This document shows positions 43,564-53,944 of a stretch of DNA of 64,000 bases, piece after piece (positions within the stretch are counted from its first letter, which is position 1; the number at the start of each line of letters is the position of its first letter). Location: NCBI GenBank assembly GCA_004369045.1, contig ML213525.1:251789-315788 (forward strand). The letters are read 5' to 3'. The position numbers and the translations under genes are program-made. The notes below the pieces were generated by a model. It saw nothing but the letters and a program-made list of their open reading frames with translations, made no database searches and was not told where the DNA came from. The DNA is from Heliocybe sulcata (Eukaryota; Basidiomycota; Agaricomycetes; Gloeophyllales; Gloeophyllaceae).

Positions 43564-45567
43564 CCCGCTTGGAGACTGTTCCCACTTTATGTATGCCCAT
43601 GACGCGAATGAGAAGCAAGGTGCTAGAAACGACACGGGACCGCGCCTTGTCACGGGATCCCGAGATAAATTTGTGTCCGGCCCGGCCGGTCTGCAGACCT
43701 AAGGAACTGGGAACCCGAAGCTTCATCTACGGTTCACGAGGAGGTCTATTACATGGAAGACTGGAACGTACGTAGAATACATCAAATCTGACAGGAGCTT
43801 GTCATATGACTCTCACTATCAGACGGCCTCGCGGTTGAGAGGCCCGACGCAGTGAATGCCGCTGGAGCTCCAGCATTTGGAAGTTTGATACATGCCTAAC
43901 AACGATTTTGGTCCGTAGAAGTCCTCATTATGTCGTCGTTATCATTGCCGGCTATGTGGGCTGACGAGCATGCGGCCGCGCCAGGTGTCGTGACCGCAAC
44001 TTCTTCCCCGAACTTCGTACCAGAGCAGTTTCCAGTGGTAGACGGAATATTTGGTAAAATCGTGATGATAGACCCAGAGTGCGAGCCTATGTGCACATGC
44101 CTGCAGCCAGAGCATTCGACGTATCAGGCCTTTGAATCCCATTTCGAGTATTCAGACTAACAGGCAAAATTCGGTAGAGGTGAACCCTAGGAAAACTAGC
44201 GTGGCTACTCCAATAGATGTGGCAGAGACAGCGGGAATGGTACGTCGTTCAAGCATGATGTCCCTTAGCGAAGGAAGGAAAGATCTCGTGTGAAGTTCGC
44301 CGCGCCGCGTATTCGCGCAGTCTTGACCAATCAGAACCGGCCCGATCTGATCGGCTTTGTCAGAACCCACAAGATCTTGCTCTTGCTCTTGCGTTGCTCA
44401 GAAGCTTAGGGCAACACAGACGAAAGCCGAATCAGACCTGAACTGTATTAGTTACTGGATCTGATTAAAATATATAGAGCAGGAGGAAAGCTTGGCATTA
44501 CATGTACTTAGGTGGATTCATTCCAATACAACCGCAAAAGACGTTTCGCCCTCGTCTTAGGTCCACTCTGTACGGTGCTCAGCCATAAAAGATCTACTCC
44601 ACAAGTGATATTAGCCGTGGCTACCGTGCGTTCCTCAAGCGTGCGGTTTAACGCCTGACGATGCCCTTCAGTCCTGACGGGCAGTACTTTTTTGCCGTCA
44701 TTGCAACATACACCTGCCCATTTTGACGTCCTTCTTGCACAATATGCAGTACTCCTATCTCATGCACTTGATACAGGGTTACATCTAGCGCATTTCTGGG
44801 CGCCGATCTTCTGGAGACAAGGGCCGTACGTGGCCCTCTCCGGGTACTTGCGATGGCAGCCCTCGCATACCAGATATATCGATATCATGAGTATGGTCAG
44901 AAAGCAATATTTGTTGAATTTGGTTTCACCATCTTTCTCTTCTCCCTCTTGTTCTTGAGCTCCTGCTGCGGGGTTCGCCACAGCAATAACGTGCAAGAGT
45001 ACTCGATCCTTTCACGAAGGCATGATCCGTGAATATTATGTGCGCATGTTCAATAGTTGCAGGATAGGCGGTGATGGATATCTGACACTCCGTTACCACT
45101 TTCAGGCTGAATGGCTTCTCTGTCCATATCAGCGAGTTTTGCCTGCTCTAGATAGCTGGAACTTCCCAGTCTCGATCGGCGAAGCTATGGAGGCGACTAA
45201 GGAAATATATACAAGCTAGAACCACTTTCAGCATGGAATATTGTAATTCTGTCCGTGACTTGAGGATTATCCACGGCTGGATCCAGCCGTGCGGATAGAA
45301 ACTTGAGGTGTTGAGGTGAGCCACAACATAGGCCGCCACGTGCTTTTCGGTTTGCGTTTGATTGTACATCATGCATCAGATCCGATCTCCATTTGCGTGC
45401 GGTACCAGGCGGTACCCTTCCAGGGGCCGCGACGTCTTGCCAGATATATATCGCGAACGTTGCAGATATGGCTGCGCGGTCCTCCAGCTTTATCTTCAAC
45501 CTGCATCTGCACGCCTGGGTGTCTTGTACTTGCCTGCGCCCTGAGTCTCCGTCTCCTGACCCTTAAG
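43564..45567. other. Intergenic, 2 kb, no gene seen
   Basis: The stretch is the divergent promoter region of the GH78 and CxxC-protein genes. Its short frames (for example 43930-44160 +, 44692-44958 +) show no motif. A pyrimidine-rich tract just before 45568 fits the transcription start of the CxxC gene. Confidence 0.5.
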
Positions 45568-47193
45568 ATGTCTTCCTGGCACGACGTGTGGGATCCGTTG
45601 CCTTATCATCTCAAGGAGAAAGCTGTTGAAAGCGCGAAATTTGTCTGGCGCGAAATTGGAGGGGTCGTCGTCACGAAGCTCTCGCGGCAGTCCCACTTGG
45701 TCAGGCTTGCGTATATTCCAAAAGCAGATGGTACACCCGAGGCTATTGCCGTTCATTTGCTCGAGCCGCAGTCAACGGGCCAGCAAGCGGACACCATTCG
45801 ATACAGAATCGATGTTATCAATAATTGCGTGGAAGTTCTCGACGGCTCGCCGGTTGAGTCCGTTCTGCTTTCGGAGGAATATCGGGGCCTCCTGCAGGAA
45901 GTGGAAGCTTGGGTGCGGGAGATACCAGTTAGAGAGAACGCAAAGAAAGAGATGGATACAAGGATAGAGAACGAGAGGGCAATCCGAGCGATACGACAAT
46001 TAAAGGAGAGGTTGGAGCAGAAGGAGAAGCAGGAAATCCAGAAGAAGGATCCTCGAGCGTCGTACGAGCAGCGCCTTCCCGAGTTATCCGGGCGCAAGCG
46101 CAAACGTCCAGAAGAGCATCCTCAAGGACATTGCCCTACGTGCTTCGGGCGTCTTCTTCCTTGCTCGCTGTGTGGAATCGTGTCTTGCCCGCAGAGCGGA
46201 TGCCCTGGCCAAGGCACGGACCTCTTAACACGGCTATCCCCGCAAAGTCTCGTCTGCTTCAGTTGCCGGACCGCCGGAAATTGGAAAGACCGCCCCGCAG
46301 CGCAGTGTCCTGACTGTAAGGCCACAAAGCCTAACAAGTATCTTTTCTGGTGCGAAGGCACCGTGAAGGGACAGCGTCCGGCGCACAAACCGAAGGTTAT
46401 CGGATGCATGTTGTGCGGTGCGTTGAATGGGACCGACGGAGACTTATGCAGTAATGTCAATTGCAAGATGCGCCAATCCATCCCATTCAGCCGCGCGTGC
46501 AAGGATTGTCTGCAGTACGGCCGCACATGCACGAGCCATCCCGACGAATGGTATTGCAGCTTCTGCAAAGACGCCGGGATTCCGACGTGCCCCACTTGCG
46601 GAGAAAAACAACTCTGCAGTATGAGCTACCGAGCCCGATGTCGATGTGGCCAAATCGAGTCCTGCTTCGACTGCTTGGGCTTAGACGAAGACGGGGCGCA
46701 GCAAGGACTCGACGACTTCCATGATAGGCTGAGCGACGACGAGGAGGAGGAGGATGAGGACCCGGTGACGGTGAATGGGAAGCCGGCCGTGCGGTTTACC
46801 ACGTCTGGCTGCCACAACCACCGCGATACCTGGGACACCCGGTTCTGTGCGAAATGCATCAAGAAGTTGGATGTACGCGACTGCGACGGGTGTCGCAATG
46901 CGTTCTGCAAGCCCTGCCGGGTAAATCGCACTTGCGACAAGCACGGCCTGATAGAAGTGTGCAAAAGCTGCAACGGGAGTGAGAATTGCAAGCGGTGCAC
47001 CAAGCGGTATCGTGAGATGCATCCTGAGGAGGAGTTGCAGACGGGTAAGCGAGAGATTGGCTTGTACTCTCATGATGGTCTGACTAGTGCGGCATTAGGG
47101 ACTTTAGTGGCCGATCCGCGGTCGAACCATGACGAAGGATACCTGGAGACGGGTGTTCCGCCGACGGATATCATGAACTTGATGGAGTTCTAA
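45568..47193 (+). CDS. Large cysteine-rich protein with about seventeen CxxC-type pairs, function unknown
   Basis: An intronless frame of 541 residues. Residues 1-115 are a mixed alpha/beta N-terminal part ('MSSWHDVWDPLPYHLKEKAV'). Residues 121-160 form a charged coiled coil. A basic block GRKRKR near 175-180 could be a nuclear signal. From residue 189 on come paired cysteines: CPTC, CSLC, CFSC, CPDC, CMLC, CKDC, CSFC, CPTC, CRC, CFDC, then an acidic linker (DDEEEEDEDP), then a C/H cluster 'CHNHRDTWDTRFCAKC', CDGC, CKPC, CKSC and CKRC. These look like successive zinc ribbons or treble-clef/B-box-like units. I know no named family that fits. The frame is open further upstream (to 45316), but those residues lack coding character. 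Single exon in an intron-rich genome is notable. Confidence 0.82.
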   Translation: MSSWHDVWDPLPYHLKEKAVESAKFVWREIGGVVVTKLSRQSHLVRLAYIPKADGTPEAIAVHLLEPQSTGQQADTIRYRIDVINNCVEVLDGSPVESVLLSEEYRGLLQEVEAWVREIPVRENAKKEMDTRIENERAIRAIRQLKERLEQKEKQEIQKKDPRASYEQRLPELSGRKRKRPEEHPQGHCPTCFGRLLPCSLCGIVSCPQSGCPGQGTDLLTRLSPQSLVCFSCRTAGNWKDRPAAQCPDCKATKPNKYLFWCEGTVKGQRPAHKPKVIGCMLCGALNGTDGDLCSNVNCKMRQSIPFSRACKDCLQYGRTCTSHPDEWYCSFCKDAGIPTCPTCGEKQLCSMSYRARCRCGQIESCFDCLGLDEDGAQQGLDDFHDRLSDDEEEEDEDPVTVNGKPAVRFTTSGCHNHRDTWDTRFCAKCIKKLDVRDCDGCRNAFCKPCRVNRTCDKHGLIEVCKSCNGSENCKRCTKRYREMHPEEELQTGKREIGLYSHDGLTSAALGTLVADPRSNHDEGYLETGVPPTDIMNLMEF

Positions 47194-47346
47194 CCTTTTT
47201 CGCAGCGTCTCGCATTTTTTTGGGTCCTTCACTGTGACTATATCCCTACGGCCAATCGCTTATAATATATGGTAATCCAGCTTTATTCGTTTACGACGAA
47301 CACTAGGAACAACTCATAGCTGCTCTACAGGCCGGGATTGCTCGGC

Positions 47347-47718
47347 TTAGTCCCAGCAGTAAGCTCCGCCAACGCCCTGGCCTTGGCAGCAGGTGACAAA
47401 GTCCCCGCTATTAATCTCGTTACCGGGGCTGGTGCACTGGGCCGAGTCAGCTACTGCTCGTCCTTCATATGGTGGCGACCGACATACCTGGTGGTTAGGG
47501 CCCGGATAGTATATGTCGCTAATGGAGGGCTGTTGGTTGCAGCAGTATTGCGTCAACGCATTATACTGGCCGTTGCTGTCCTGGCACTTGCAGTTGTGGC
47601 CTGCGAGCGCGCTGAAGATGCAAAAGTCAGTCCATGTTGGATGGCTCCACGGTTGACTTGAGACTTGCCTTGTAGCAAAGAGCGCGGAGATGAGGGTGAA
47701 AACGGCGAAGGTGCGCAT
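47347..47718 (-). CDS. Small secreted 8-cysteine protein (paralogue A)
   Basis: Three exons (47718-47669, 47611-47488, 47436-47347) give 87 residues. The signal peptide 'MRTFAVFTLISALFATSALA' is cleaved before G-H-N-C. The mature part has eight Cys in the order C-x-C-x13-CC-x17-C-x14-CC-x9-C, with 'CKCQDSNGQYNALTQYCC' and 'CCQGQGVGGAYCWD'. Intron 1 (47668-47612) has a GC donor (AG|GCAAGT) and is phase 2; intron 2 is phase 0. Paralogue B lies 1.3 kb away on the other strand with the same exon plan. Size, secretion and cysteines suggest an apoplastic or effector-like protein stabilised by disulfides; this role is inference. The Cys order differs from hydrophobins. Confidence 0.85.
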   Translation of the reverse strand: MRTFAVFTLISALFATRQVSSQPWSHPTWTDFCIFSALAGHNCKCQDSNGQYNALTQYCCNQQPSISDIYYPGPNHQVCRSPPYEGRAVADSAQCTSPGNEINSGDFVTCCQGQGVGGAYCWD

Positions 47719-47790
47719 GTCTCTGGTTCTGACGAGGAAATGCAAGGCAGTCGGGTTCTTGGTCGATGATAGGATTGAAGACCAGGCGCG

Positions 47791-47798
47791 CCTTTTAT
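47791..47798 (-). promoter_or_regulatory. TATA-like box of 8-Cys paralogue A
   Basis: ATAAAAGG on the minus strand lies about 73 bp upstream of the ATG at 47718, matching the position of the TATA box in paralogue B. Confidence 0.45.
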
Positions 47799-48946
47799 GC
47801 TGGCACAACTCAATGTAGCGGCTGTCATGGGTTGTACACCTTACTCCCTGGAGGTAGGCATGGCTATGAAGCGGCCTGTTTCAGCTTTTAGTTCCTAACT
47901 CACAATGGTCCACGGCGTATATTTCCTGGCGACTGACCGCGACACCCAGGTCGGAGGTAAGCCTGACTCCGCATGACACGGACGAATCTGACGCAGAGAT
48001 TTAGTTGTATAGAGGTAGGATATGGAGCTGAAAGCTGCTCCCCGCTTGATGGGGCCTCCTGGTGCCAAGAGGATTCGGAAATATAGCCCTGTTCCCCTTG
48101 GAGCTTCCGTGCAGGCATGAGGGCAGATCAACAAGCATGCATTGCATAGGTATTCAGTGAAATTTCAATCCGACAACGTGAACTTTTACTGAATAGGTGG
48201 CGCTCAGTGGGTTTGCTGCTAGTTAGGCCTGCCAAACTTCCCAGCTCCCTCAGCCTTCCTGTGGCACCTAGCTGTCTTCTGCGCAACTCCTAAGCCTCAA
48301 GCGCAAGTGGTGAGACTTCTGGTTCGCGCGTTGCTGGCACAGTACGAAAAGGACCCCGACTTCGACGACTACTTACTGATCAGCGCTCGGTGTTAATTCC
48401 TTCGCTTATGGTGCTTCTGTGCACGTGTCGTAGGATGGCTGGCCTTGTAACGTTTATCTGTCCTCGTGAACCGCCAGCCCATGCTTGTCAGCCTCCAACG
48501 TCGTTAGGGTTTTGATTGCGAACTATGTCCGAGGGGTGCTGACTGAGGTCGACACCGCATCGGCGTGATGCGGGCATTACTTTCGTCAGTCTTACAGACG
48601 CTTGTGGGTCTGCCAAGCCTCTGCAATCGGAGGTAGCGGAAATATCGAATGGCACAGCTCGTCGGGCTTCTCTGCAGCAATGGAATCGCGATCAACCTGA
48701 CGCACCCGGGATGGCCATGGGCGGTGAAGAAGATAGATCCTTCAGTAATTCCTTGCGACCGGTGCGGAACCAGACGGAGCTTCGGCCTTGGAGACAACCG
48801 TTGCGGCGCACCTGCGCTCATTCGGACGTCGGTAAGAATGATGATTTGGTTTCTCGACTTTGACTTGGCTGTGCTGAATTCCCGACGTGACTGCAAGGGT
48901 TTCGCGGCCTGAGTGCTTATGCCCCATCCAGTACTCTTCAAGGGCG

Positions 48947-48954
48947 TATAAATA
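48947..48954 (+). promoter_or_regulatory. TATA box of 8-Cys paralogue B
   Basis: TATAAATA lies about 80 bp upstream of the ATG at 49029. Confidence 0.65.
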
Positions 48955-49028
48955 GGGCAATGGCATGCATGCTACATCCAGCAATCCGAGTCAACTAATC
49001 ACATCCTCGTATCAATCCTACAATCACA

Positions 49029-49399
49029 ATGCGTGCTTTCAGTATCTCGCTCTTGACAGTGGCCCTCTTCACCACCAGGTCAGTGCCTTAGCCCCCAGCG
49101 TGAATCACTGTCTCATATCTTGTTCATCAGCGCGCTCGCTGGCTACAATTGCAAGTGCCAGGACTCCAACGGCCAGTACAACGAACTCACCGCTGAGTGC
49201 TGCAATGCGCAGAACAACCCCCTTATTTCCTACCCCGGAGGAAACCACCAGGTACTTACTCCCTAGCTCAGTCGACGGTCTCCTACTGACGCCGTTAACT
49301 TGGAATTAGTGCACTAGTTCTGTCAATGCCATTGACAGTGGAGCATTCGTCCAGTGCTGCCAGGGCAAAGGTGTTGGAGGCGCTTACTGCTGGAACTGA
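49029..49399 (+). CDS. Small secreted 8-cysteine protein (paralogue B)
   Basis: Three exons (49029-49078, 49131-49251, 49310-49399) give 86 residues. The signal peptide 'MRAFSISLLTVALFTTSALA' is cleaved before G-Y-N-C. The mature domain 'CKCQDSNGQYNELTAECC', then 'NHQC', and 'CCQGKGVGGAYCWN' shares the eight Cys and both intron positions and phases with paralogue A; here intron 1 has a normal GT donor. First and last exons have identical lengths in the two genes (50 and 90 nt), which points to gene duplication with inversion. The function is unknown. A strong TATAAATA box suggests regulated, possibly high, expression. Confidence 0.87.
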
Positions 49400-52300
49400 G
49401 TCTGCCAAACTTTTGTTGGAGACATGAGTGACGCGTATATTACTTGCCACAGTCTTGCACATGGTTAGAAAATATATGTTTTGTTGAAGAGTGATGTGCC
49501 TAATTCTCGGAAACAACTCGCGATTACGGCGAGGCTGGTGAAATATTGTATAACACGCTACGCTTGCTCATCTTATCCAATTGGCGCTCTGCTATACGTT
49601 CTATACACTTGATGTCAGTGCGGTCTCTTGCAGTATAGCAAATTGAAATGCCTATTACTTCTGAGATTGCATCAGTGGTGTATCTCTATGTCTCCGCGAG
49701 CCCAACGATGGGATCCGTCTACGAGCCACAAAGGTTGCATGTCACGTTACCGGCTGAGTTAGTCGGAGTTCCAACTGGGGGGCGAATTGCTCACCACGTG
49801 GCCCTCGTATGGTGTTGGAGTTATGTTTTCCCTTATTTGGACTGTTACCTTTTCTGTAGTTATGTCGTATATTCGCCACTTAGTCCACTTTGTTCCTTGT
49901 ACCTTGGATATTCTTTGTGACTCATTTCTCTTGTCTTATATCATAGTGGAGTATTTACTCGAGTATATAAACTGTCGTAGTTTACATTGTAATATCAGAT
50001 CTCCTTGCTTCGTCTCGAAGGCGTGAGCAAGTTCACAATGGAGAATACACAATGCGAGACGCGGCCCATAAGAGGAAATTGGACCGCAGGATCTACAGCA
50101 TTTGTTCAGATCTAGCTGGATTCCGAGTGCTTAGATCCTGCCTTCGTTTCTCGGGCACGCAAGAGATACGACAAGACGGGGCCTGAGTCCCGTACTGGTG
50201 GTCCGCGGCGAAGTGGAAGGACAAAGACGACCTTCACTTCAGCTCCGTCTTTGATGTCAAGTATTGCAATAAAATGCATACTTAAAGTGGTACGTACGAA
50301 CTCTTGGGCCTCTTATACTCACCATGGTATCCGGCCAGCCGACAGCCACGGCGCTCTGGGATGAGATCTGAGACCGTATACTAGTATGAAGTACTTGCGC
50401 TCAGGAGGTTACGCTCTAACATACTATGACTGGGTAAAGCTTCACGTATCACCGGTCACCAGAAGCATGTCCCTCGCTCCATTTGTTTGCAGGTGACGAA
50501 GCACTACTCATCGAATATATCAGCAACGGCGTACGAATGAGTGTATTCAATATCTACGTTCCGCTCGCGGAGCAAGTCGTGGCAGCGGTGGAGCACATGA
50601 ATGGGGCAGGTGTGCTGCGGGAGACAAGTGTCCCCGACTCGGAGACGTTCTTCACATGGAACTCTCGTCAATTTTCGCTTCGACATGGCCTCGACGAGAA
50701 TAATATTCAACCGCTGTCTAGAAAAAAAGAGAATATGTTCTGCTGGGTTATTTATGTGGTGGTATGTCTCTGCCACGCCCTCAAGTCGGCTCTGACTGAT
50801 GACCTCCGCCTCCTGGCTTCCGGACAAGTGGTCCAGCCTAAACACTGCCAGAGTCTAGACACAGATGTATCTGGTGTAGCAAATCCTGGAGCAAGTTTAC
50901 CTATTTAGAAGGAGCCATCGATCCTCTCAGTGTTGCCAAGACAGCTTATCAGTAAGTCTTCGGTGGCTCAAATCGCGCCTTCTCAACGCGCGTGATGATC
51001 GTCAGGACGGAACGCAACCTTGATAGAATACCACCGTCCACCTAGCGCGCATCCTCCTTTCGCGACTGGAAGAGGACAGGATGAGCGCTAGGGAGAAGGT
51101 AAATACCCGTCCAGGGGGCTGTTCCGTGCTGTCATGACCACACGCGTCCGAAGGCTGGCTCCAGTTTGTATCACCTTGACGTTCAGATAAAACCTGGCGC
51201 AGGAAAGATCAGTGGAAAGGACGGACGTTGACCTCGAGTACTTTACACAACAACGCTATCCGGTTCGGTCCCTGCCTACCCGCGGTCACTGAGAGTACCT
51301 GGCGGTAGACTCGCAAGGACGCGGTGAGGGAGGGAACGACCCACGTCTATGGGTGAGATGGGAGGAGGAGAAAAGGAGCTGAGGAGGTCCAAGCAAATTC
51401 CACTCCCTTCTTATACCAGGCAGCACGAGGAGAAAGGGGAGTTCGTGGGATCATCGCTTCGCGTATGCTTACCCGATATCGTACTGCCTCCGATTCCATC
51501 TGCAACGTTGCGCGTCCCGAATAAGAGGTACACGCAAGAACGAAGACGAGGGTGCCTAATGTAGTTCGGGACTCACAATCTATGTAATAAAGGCAGAGTT
51601 AATGCAGGCGAGTAATTCCAGAGGAACATACGTGACCTTGGAGATCTTCTATGGAAGTGATCGTGCCCTGCAACCTCCATGAATTCCTGCTTGAGCAGGG
51701 CGATATCCAAAGCGACAGACACTTGGATGACCGACAAGAGACAAAGTTGCGACAGTTGCCTGTTGCGTAGTCTGAATTCAGTTATCTATCTTCGTCCAAG
51801 TACAGGGATACTTGGGCCTCGCATGCGTTGTGATCGGGGCCTTGGTGGGTTGCCTTTTTAAATATGCATGCGGGACTTACATTGATCGATGGAACGGCTA
51901 TCTCCGCTCATCCCGAGCTGGAATACTCGCTCGCCTTATTCCAGCAAGTAGACGGGACACACAGCACTTGTACCCATGCTGTAGGAGCTCACTTCCCAGT
52001 GGGTGATATCGATAAATATCCGAGAGGGAGATCTGGGCGAGATGATCCGGAAAGGCTAACCGTCCAATTACTGTAAGCATGTCTAATGAACTATACATTG
52101 AAGTTCACGATGACAGGGTTACGGTAAATAGACTGTCAGTATTGATCCATCTGTCGGCTGTTTGGTCTCAAGATCTTGCGCAAAGAAGAGCGTCACGGTC
52201 AAGTATATGGCTGAGGGTAGAGATGAGTCAGGCGCCCTCAACGAGTTCACGGTATAAGCGAGCACGAACGACTGCAGCCGTCGAAGGTGACGCAAGCCGG

Positions 52301-53944
52301 CAGCCGTAGGCCTCTACCAGCATGTAGTCGCAAATTTAGACGAGGACATGAGGCATCAGTAAGGGACACGTTGCAGATACCTACCTGTCAAACGCCCGTC
52401 GAGGCACTTGTCTTCCTGTCAGCGAACGTTTTATCCTCGTAGCTATTTCGGCCGGAGAAATTGTGATAAGGAAAGGGAAGGACGTACGTGGGCTGGACAA
52501 TGAACACGTCGCGAGTGATGTTGATGAATCAGCATATCGACGTCCAGGCAGACGGGCCAGTAGATCTGCCGGCGAGAGTCAACGGGGTGCGGGAGCGTTC
52601 TCGGTGCTCCGAAGGTCGCAGGCTAGAAATAGAAATGCATAACATCGGTAGAATCCCCCAATTTTCATGGTTGATGAATAAGGGTCCACTGCTTTCAAGG
52701 CAAGAAGGCAGCAGACATCGCGGCATCGTCCTTCCGAAGAGTTTACACACCGACGCCGGTGGGTATCCGACGACCGTGGAGGTCAACAGGCAGAACATTG
52801 TTCACTGGGTCAGTTAGTGCGTCATAGGAGGCCGAGCAACGGCATATATCGTATGGTACACAACGATCCGTGATGGACGCGCCGACGGTTACGTTGCGCG
52901 GGTGATCATCCGTAGGCTGAAGCAAATAAAAGGCGGGACTGAGCATCCATCAGAAGATAATGTCAAGGTGTGTGAGCGAGCGACGGGGATAACGGTACGA
53001 ACAGGTATATATAGTACTCTGCGAGCCAAAGGAGGAGGTTACTCCGGAACATCGTGACATGACGAGCAGGGTCCTCCAGTTGTGTTCCTTGTTCATATAT
53101 TCTGCAGCAGTCTTGGCTGATATCTGCGTTCCTGTTGAGCAGTCAGATGACTCGGTACAGCATGGTCCAGCGCCTGAAACGCGAAAGCTAGAATGAGACT
53201 TGTACCGCTTTTTGATGGGAGTTGCGAGGCAAGAATACGAGCTAGCCGGGAGCTAAGGTGCGTCTGAGTCTCAATTTAGGTACAAACTCAGCAAAAGGAC
53301 CCCAGGCCTCCTGCTTTCAGATAACTTCTACGGCAGTTGTTGCGCAGGGAGCCCACGGTCTACGCGTTCTGCTCGTATGGGCTGGTTAAAACCACTCTCT
53401 ACGAGGCAAGGCCTAATAATGTGCAAAGGTAATGATGATCTCGCACCTTTTGAATTTGTCATCAGACGACGGTAACACATGTGAATAATTCAGATTCGCC
53501 GTATCTGTTTTGCCTTTCATGAAATGCGAAGCAGTAGAAGGAGCCAGAGAATGGCCAGACACATTGGAATTGTAAGAAATTATCGCTTTTTCACCCTTTG
53601 CAATTATCCTTGATCCAAGCTGTATAGGGAATTGCGGCGTGTTCTTACCTCACGCTAGCATTCGCGCAGTATCAAGGGTCGTATACCGAGATTGAGCTCC
53701 GATTTCCTATGTGAGTGTGGGGATAAGCCGGGGCAGCGGGGTAAAAAGACCGGGGTAAGTCCTCGAGCCGTTAACGTGATCGGAGCCGATCGGGCCAATC
53801 AAGGGCCAGTCCACGTTCTTGACCTCTGCCTGGAATTCATCTCTTCGTTTACTTTAAATATCCGAGAATGCTCCTACTTACGTTTTCCCCGCCAGCTCCT
53901 GCTCCTCCTCGCAGCTGCCGTGTTCCTCGTCGTCGAGCACAACA
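49400..53944. other. 4.5-kb region without a recognisable gene
   Basis: Many short frames are present (for example 50483-50908 +, 51812-52006 + with a membrane-like stretch, 52488-52817 +, 52743-52946 -). A TATATATAG lies at 53005-53013, on the minus strand about 60 bp before the frame that opens at 52946. No frame has a known motif and no chain of exons can be built. It may hold decayed genes, a long promoter, or non-coding RNA. Confidence 0.45.

Larger units (their letters stand above)
47719..49028. other. Shared divergent promoter region of the 8-Cys paralogues
   Basis: Apart from the two TATA elements I see no gene. A 145-codon minus frame (48504-48941) has no motif and is not called. 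Confidence 0.5.

Noticed and set aside
47347-49399. Hydrophobin identity for the 8-Cys proteins
   Set aside because: They have eight Cys with two CC pairs, but the order is C-C-CC-C-CC-C rather than C-CC-C-C-CC-C, and they lack the hydrophobic loops.
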